DNA from: Bacteroidaceae bacterium
GTDB taxonomy: Bacteria; Bacteroidota; Bacteroidia; Bacteroidales; Bacteroidaceae
Length of the DNA stretch: 16,547 bases
Assembly: GCA_017551845.1 (NCBI GenBank)
Contig: JAFZKR010000069.1
Coordinates: forward strand, 1 to 16,547
Reading direction: 5' to 3'
Position 1 is the first letter of the stretch. Each line of letters begins with the position of its first letter. Below are positions 14,130 to 16,547 of this stretch, piece after piece. The notes beneath the pieces were generated by a model. That model had not been told where the DNA came from. It saw only the letters and a list, made by a program, of their open reading frames with translations, and did not search any database. A program made the translations under genes and the position numbers.

Positions 14130-15278
14130 ATGAAACCATTCCAAATCCTGTCCATCTTCCTCTTTCTCTTTGCGGCAATTCTGCTATCTCATACTAATGC
14201 AGATGCAAAAGTGGTGATACCTATAGTGAAGAGTACCCCTCCGACAACCGACAGCAAAGGTGATTCACGTGTACCGGAGCGTATCTCGGAGATGACACCA
14301 TTGGCTGTAATGGACAGCTGTATGCTGAGCATTAGTTTCCTATCTGAGACGACATCAGATGTGGTGATTATCAACGATTCAAACAATATTGTAATAAAAA
14401 TGTCTTTCGGTCTTGAGACTAATGTCGCTCTTAACATTCACTCCTTATTACCTGGAAGATATTACCTCTTTGTAAACGCCTATGATGAATGGTGGAATGG
14501 AGGATTTGACTATTTTGACACCACACCTAAGGCTAATCACAATATAATTGCAACTTTCGGGAACGGTCAGATGGAAGTCAGGTCGGTATTCGCCACGAGC
14601 TACAACACGATGTCGGATACAAGACTGTACGAAAACATAGAACAAGTAACTGAGGGATGTCTGGATGATATCATGAAACTGAATGTTCTCAGATATGACA
14701 TCAACCTTCAGGATAAAGGAACAAGCCCGACATTGCCGGACTCATCGGCTCTCGACACCTATCCAGCAACCAGTCCTGTACGCCAGTCAAATGAATCAAG
14801 ACACATAGGCTTGTCCGGACAGGATGTACAGCAGGTCTATCCCGATATCGTGACAGAAAATTCCAAAGGATATCTTTCCATCAACTACATTGAAATAATC
14901 CCAATTCTAGTACAGTCCATCAAGGAGATGAAGGAGGAGACTGACAGGCTGAACAATGAACTGTCCGGAATGCGTCAGACACTGCTCCTGTCAGCAGACA
15001 GGGATATCCACGGAACCGGCGCAGTGCTCCGACAGAACAGTCCGAATCCTTTCAAGGAAAACACGGTCATCGACTGTTACATCCCGGAAAGTGTCAGACA
15101 AGCCACATTATACATATATGACGTGAACGGACGGCAGGCTGACAGCATTGTGATAAGCGATAGAGGAGAGGTCCGCTTATCAGTAAGTGCAGAAAAGCTG
15201 TATGCTGGAATATGGTTCTACTCACTTGTGGCCGATGAATGCGTTATTGATATCCGCAAGATGCTGATAACTGAATAA
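14130..15278 (+). CDS. Secreted protein: DUF3244-like region, peptidase-S74-type chaperone domain, T9SS-like C-terminal domain
   Basis: This 382-aa protein has a signal peptide (1-26, cut after ADA). Residues about 48-118 form a beta-rich region resembling DUF3244 (LSISFLSETTSDVVIIND, then LLPGRYYLFVNA). From about 152 to 280 it matches the S74 intramolecular chaperone ('tail fiber') domain: SDTRLYENI (162-170), LNVLRYDI, GLSGQDVQQVYPDIV (227-241), then LSINYIEIIPILVQSIKEM running into a coiled-coil helix (to about 282). Residues 300-382 (LRQNSPNPF ... LYIYDVNG ... AGIWFYSL ... KML) match a type A T9SS sorting or similar beta-sandwich tail. S74 domains usually trimerise tailspikes and cut themselves at the Ser of SDxRLK. 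Here the Lys position is Tyr167, so self-cleavage is doubtful. The gene has its own promoter and lies 9 bp before the TPR gene. Probably secreted or surface attached; function unknown. Confidence 0.72.
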   Translation: MKPFQILSIFLFLFAAILLSHTNADAKVVIPIVKSTPPTTDSKGDSRVPERISEMTPLAVMDSCMLSISFLSETTSDVVIINDSNNIVIKMSFGLETNVALNIHSLLPGRYYLFVNAYDEWWNGGFDYFDTTPKANHNIIATFGNGQMEVRSVFATSYNTMSDTRLYENIEQVTEGCLDDIMKLNVLRYDINLQDKGTSPTLPDSSALDTYPATSPVRQSNESRHIGLSGQDVQQVYPDIVTENSKGYLSINYIEIIPILVQSIKEMKEETDRLNNELSGMRQTLLLSADRDIHGTGAVLRQNSPNPFKENTVIDCYIPESVRQATLYIYDVNGRQADSIVISDRGEVRLSVSAEKLYAGIWFYSLVADECVIDIRKMLITE

Positions 15279-15287
15279 AAGTCTGTC

Positions 15288-16547
15288 ATGGATAAGATGA
15301 AAAGAAAACGTATGATCTTGTGGCTGATGACGGTAGCAATTACAGCAGCGACAGTATCATGTGACCGCAGTACAGCTCTCCAGCTTGAAAGAGTCGAGTC
15401 TATTCTTGAATCAGACCCGATTATAGCTGACTCAATCCTCTCCTCCATGCCGTCCCCCTTAAAGGCAGCTGACCGAGCCCTTTATGCAGTCCTGAAGACA
15501 CAGGCTGACTACAAGAGCCGGAAAGTGGCCACAAGTGACAGCCTGATCCTGACTGCCACCGGTTATTACGGCTCACGCCGCAAAGACTATCACACAGCAA
15601 TGGCATGGTACTCGTTGGGATGTGTCTATTCCGACATGCAAAATGATGCCGCAGCAATCAATGCCTACCTGAAAGCCCTTGAGCTGTTTCCAGACACTCT
15701 AGTCCGTTATTTTGCACTGACTGAACAGAATCTTGGCAAACATTATCTGAACCAGATGCGGTATGCCGAATCGGAAGCGATACTTAAACGCTGCCTAAAG
15801 AATGCCCTTCGGTTGCATGAGGACGTCCTGTCATCGAATGTCAGGTACAGGTTGGGACAGAATGCATTGTACCAACAAAAATACAGTGTTGCTGACAGCA
15901 TATTCTCCTCTATATCAGCAGATCCTCAGTCATCAAGCATCAGGCGGCGCCAGTCTTTTCTCAATCTGGCCAAAATACGCCTCCACGCAGAAAAGGATTT
16001 TTCCGCAGCCATGAGCCTTGCCGACAGATATCTATATGAAATCACCGCACCTGACGAGTCTGGTGTGGGGTACAGCGTAAAGGCCGATATTTATTACGCT
16101 ATGAAAAGTTTTGATTCGGCATACCATTATTACAACAAGTCACTTGAGTATCCGAACGAGCTATTCACAGTATGTGACAACTACGGGAAGCTTGCGGTAC
16201 TCTCAATTCTTCAGGGTAAAGCCGATGACGCACTCTCATATCAGTCGTATCATGATGTGCTGGTCGATTCAATCTATTTCCTCCAGCGTGCCTCCGAGAT
16301 AGAACAGATACGTTTTGACAACAATGTTGAACTGATGAAGCGCGACCTCATGTACAGTCACCGACGGTTTATCCTGATCTGTGTATTGTCAGTCATAGTA
16401 ATAGTGACATTATTGGCAACACTATATCTGTATAATCGTCGGAAGAATGAGCGTGACCTGCTCAAACGCTATTCGGAGATGGTGAGCCAGACAGAGAAGT
16501 ACAGGTTAAACAGTGTAGAGATAGTGAAGGCACACATGCTTGAGAAG
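15288..16547 (+). CDS. TPR lipoprotein with transmembrane helix, sensor/regulator-like (3' end outside window)
   Basis: The frame from the ATG at 15288 stays open for 420 codons to the window edge, so the C-terminus is missing. The N-terminus has a lipobox ending at Cys25 (TVSC followed by Asp); ATGs at 15297 and 15312 are possible alternative starts. Residues about 35-340 are helical tandem repeats of TPR type (for example AMAWYSLGCVYSDMQNDAAA and NLGKHYLNQMRYAESEAIL). A single membrane helix follows at about 361-382 (FILICVLSVIVIVTLLATLY), then a basic, charged segment that looks like a coiled coil. This layout matches Bacteroidota membrane-bound TPR proteins that often end in a cytoplasmic helix-turn-helix or similar output domain; whether one is present here lies beyond the window. 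The gene begins 9 bp after the S74-domain gene, so they form one operon and may act together. Confidence 0.75.
   Translation, partial: MDKMKRKRMILWLMTVAITAATVSCDRSTALQLERVESILESDPIIADSILSSMPSPLKAADRALYAVLKTQADYKSRKVATSDSLILTATGYYGSRRKDYHTAMAWYSLGCVYSDMQNDAAAINAYLKALELFPDTLVRYFALTEQNLGKHYLNQMRYAESEAILKRCLKNALRLHEDVLSSNVRYRLGQNALYQQKYSVADSIFSSISADPQSSSIRRRQSFLNLAKIRLHAEKDFSAAMSLADRYLYEITAPDESGVGYSVKADIYYAMKSFDSAYHYYNKSLEYPNELFTVCDNYGKLAVLSILQGKADDALSYQSYHDVLVDSIYFLQRASEIEQIRFDNNVELMKRDLMYSHRRFILICVLSVIVIVTLLATLYLYNRRKNERDLLKRYSEMVSQTEKYRLNSVEIVKAHMLEK

Noticed and set aside
14130..15278. Prophage origin suggested by the S74 (tail-fibre) domain
   Set aside because: The protein has a signal peptide and a T9SS-like tail, and no phage structural, lysis or integrase genes are nearby, so a secreted bacterial protein is more likely.

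Overview
The window looks like a piece of a Bacteroidales chromosome (gut or oral Bacteroidota). The evidence is promoters with the Bacteroidota -7 box TAnnTTTG, a general lack of Shine-Dalgarno sequences before the start codons, a PPi-type phosphofructokinase, FISUMP-type lipoproteins, MG2/plug-like secreted proteins, and a secreted protein with a type IX (T9SS) type A-like C-terminal domain. The last feature hints at a T9SS-bearing family such as Prevotellaceae or relatives, but the genus cannot be fixed from this sequence. No rRNA, tRNA, CRISPR array, transposase or phage integration module was seen.

Layout. (1) 1-632, minus strand: 5' part of a pyrophosphate-dependent phosphofructokinase gene. 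(2) 633-775: divergent promoter region. (3) 776-4318, plus: a YegS/diacylglycerol-kinase-type lipid kinase followed 9 bp later by a large secreted MG2/plug-like protein. (4) 4319-4481: spacer with its own -7 box. (5) 4482-7133, plus: a second, paralogous MG2/plug-like protein. (6) 7138-8430, minus: a surface-type lipoprotein with two Fn3-like repeats and a C-terminal FISUMP-type domain, ending only 4 bp from the stop codon of the preceding plus-strand gene. (7) 8431-8692: divergent intergenic region with a good plus-strand promoter and an inverted repeat. (8) 8693-14001, plus: a tight four-gene operon with gaps of 14, 14 and 7 bp. It encodes a 90-aa conserved protein, a 961-aa exported amidase/golvesin/Fn3 protein, a 104-aa unknown protein and a YgiQ-family radical SAM enzyme. 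(9) 14002-14129: a candidate terminator hairpin, then a promoter. (10) 14130-16547 (runs off the end), plus: a two-gene unit. It encodes a secreted protein with a DUF3244-like region, a peptidase-S74-type chaperone domain and a T9SS-like tail, then a TPR lipoprotein with a transmembrane helix that resembles Bacteroidota membrane-bound TPR sensors or regulators.

How the genes may work together. Nearly everything apart from the phosphofructokinase, the lipid kinase, the radical SAM enzyme and the two small proteins is exported, so the window is dominated by cell-envelope biology. Two parts deserve attention. The first is the 961-aa protein: in homologues its golvesin domain often leads to a 'xanthan lyase' label, but here that domain appears to be inserted inside an amidase_3-like fold whose zinc and catalytic residues can all be located. 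The second is the pair at 14130-16547, which couples an S74 domain lacking the usual dyad lysine, a T9SS-like tail and a TPR/transmembrane protein. It could be an undescribed secreted-effector/sensor pair.
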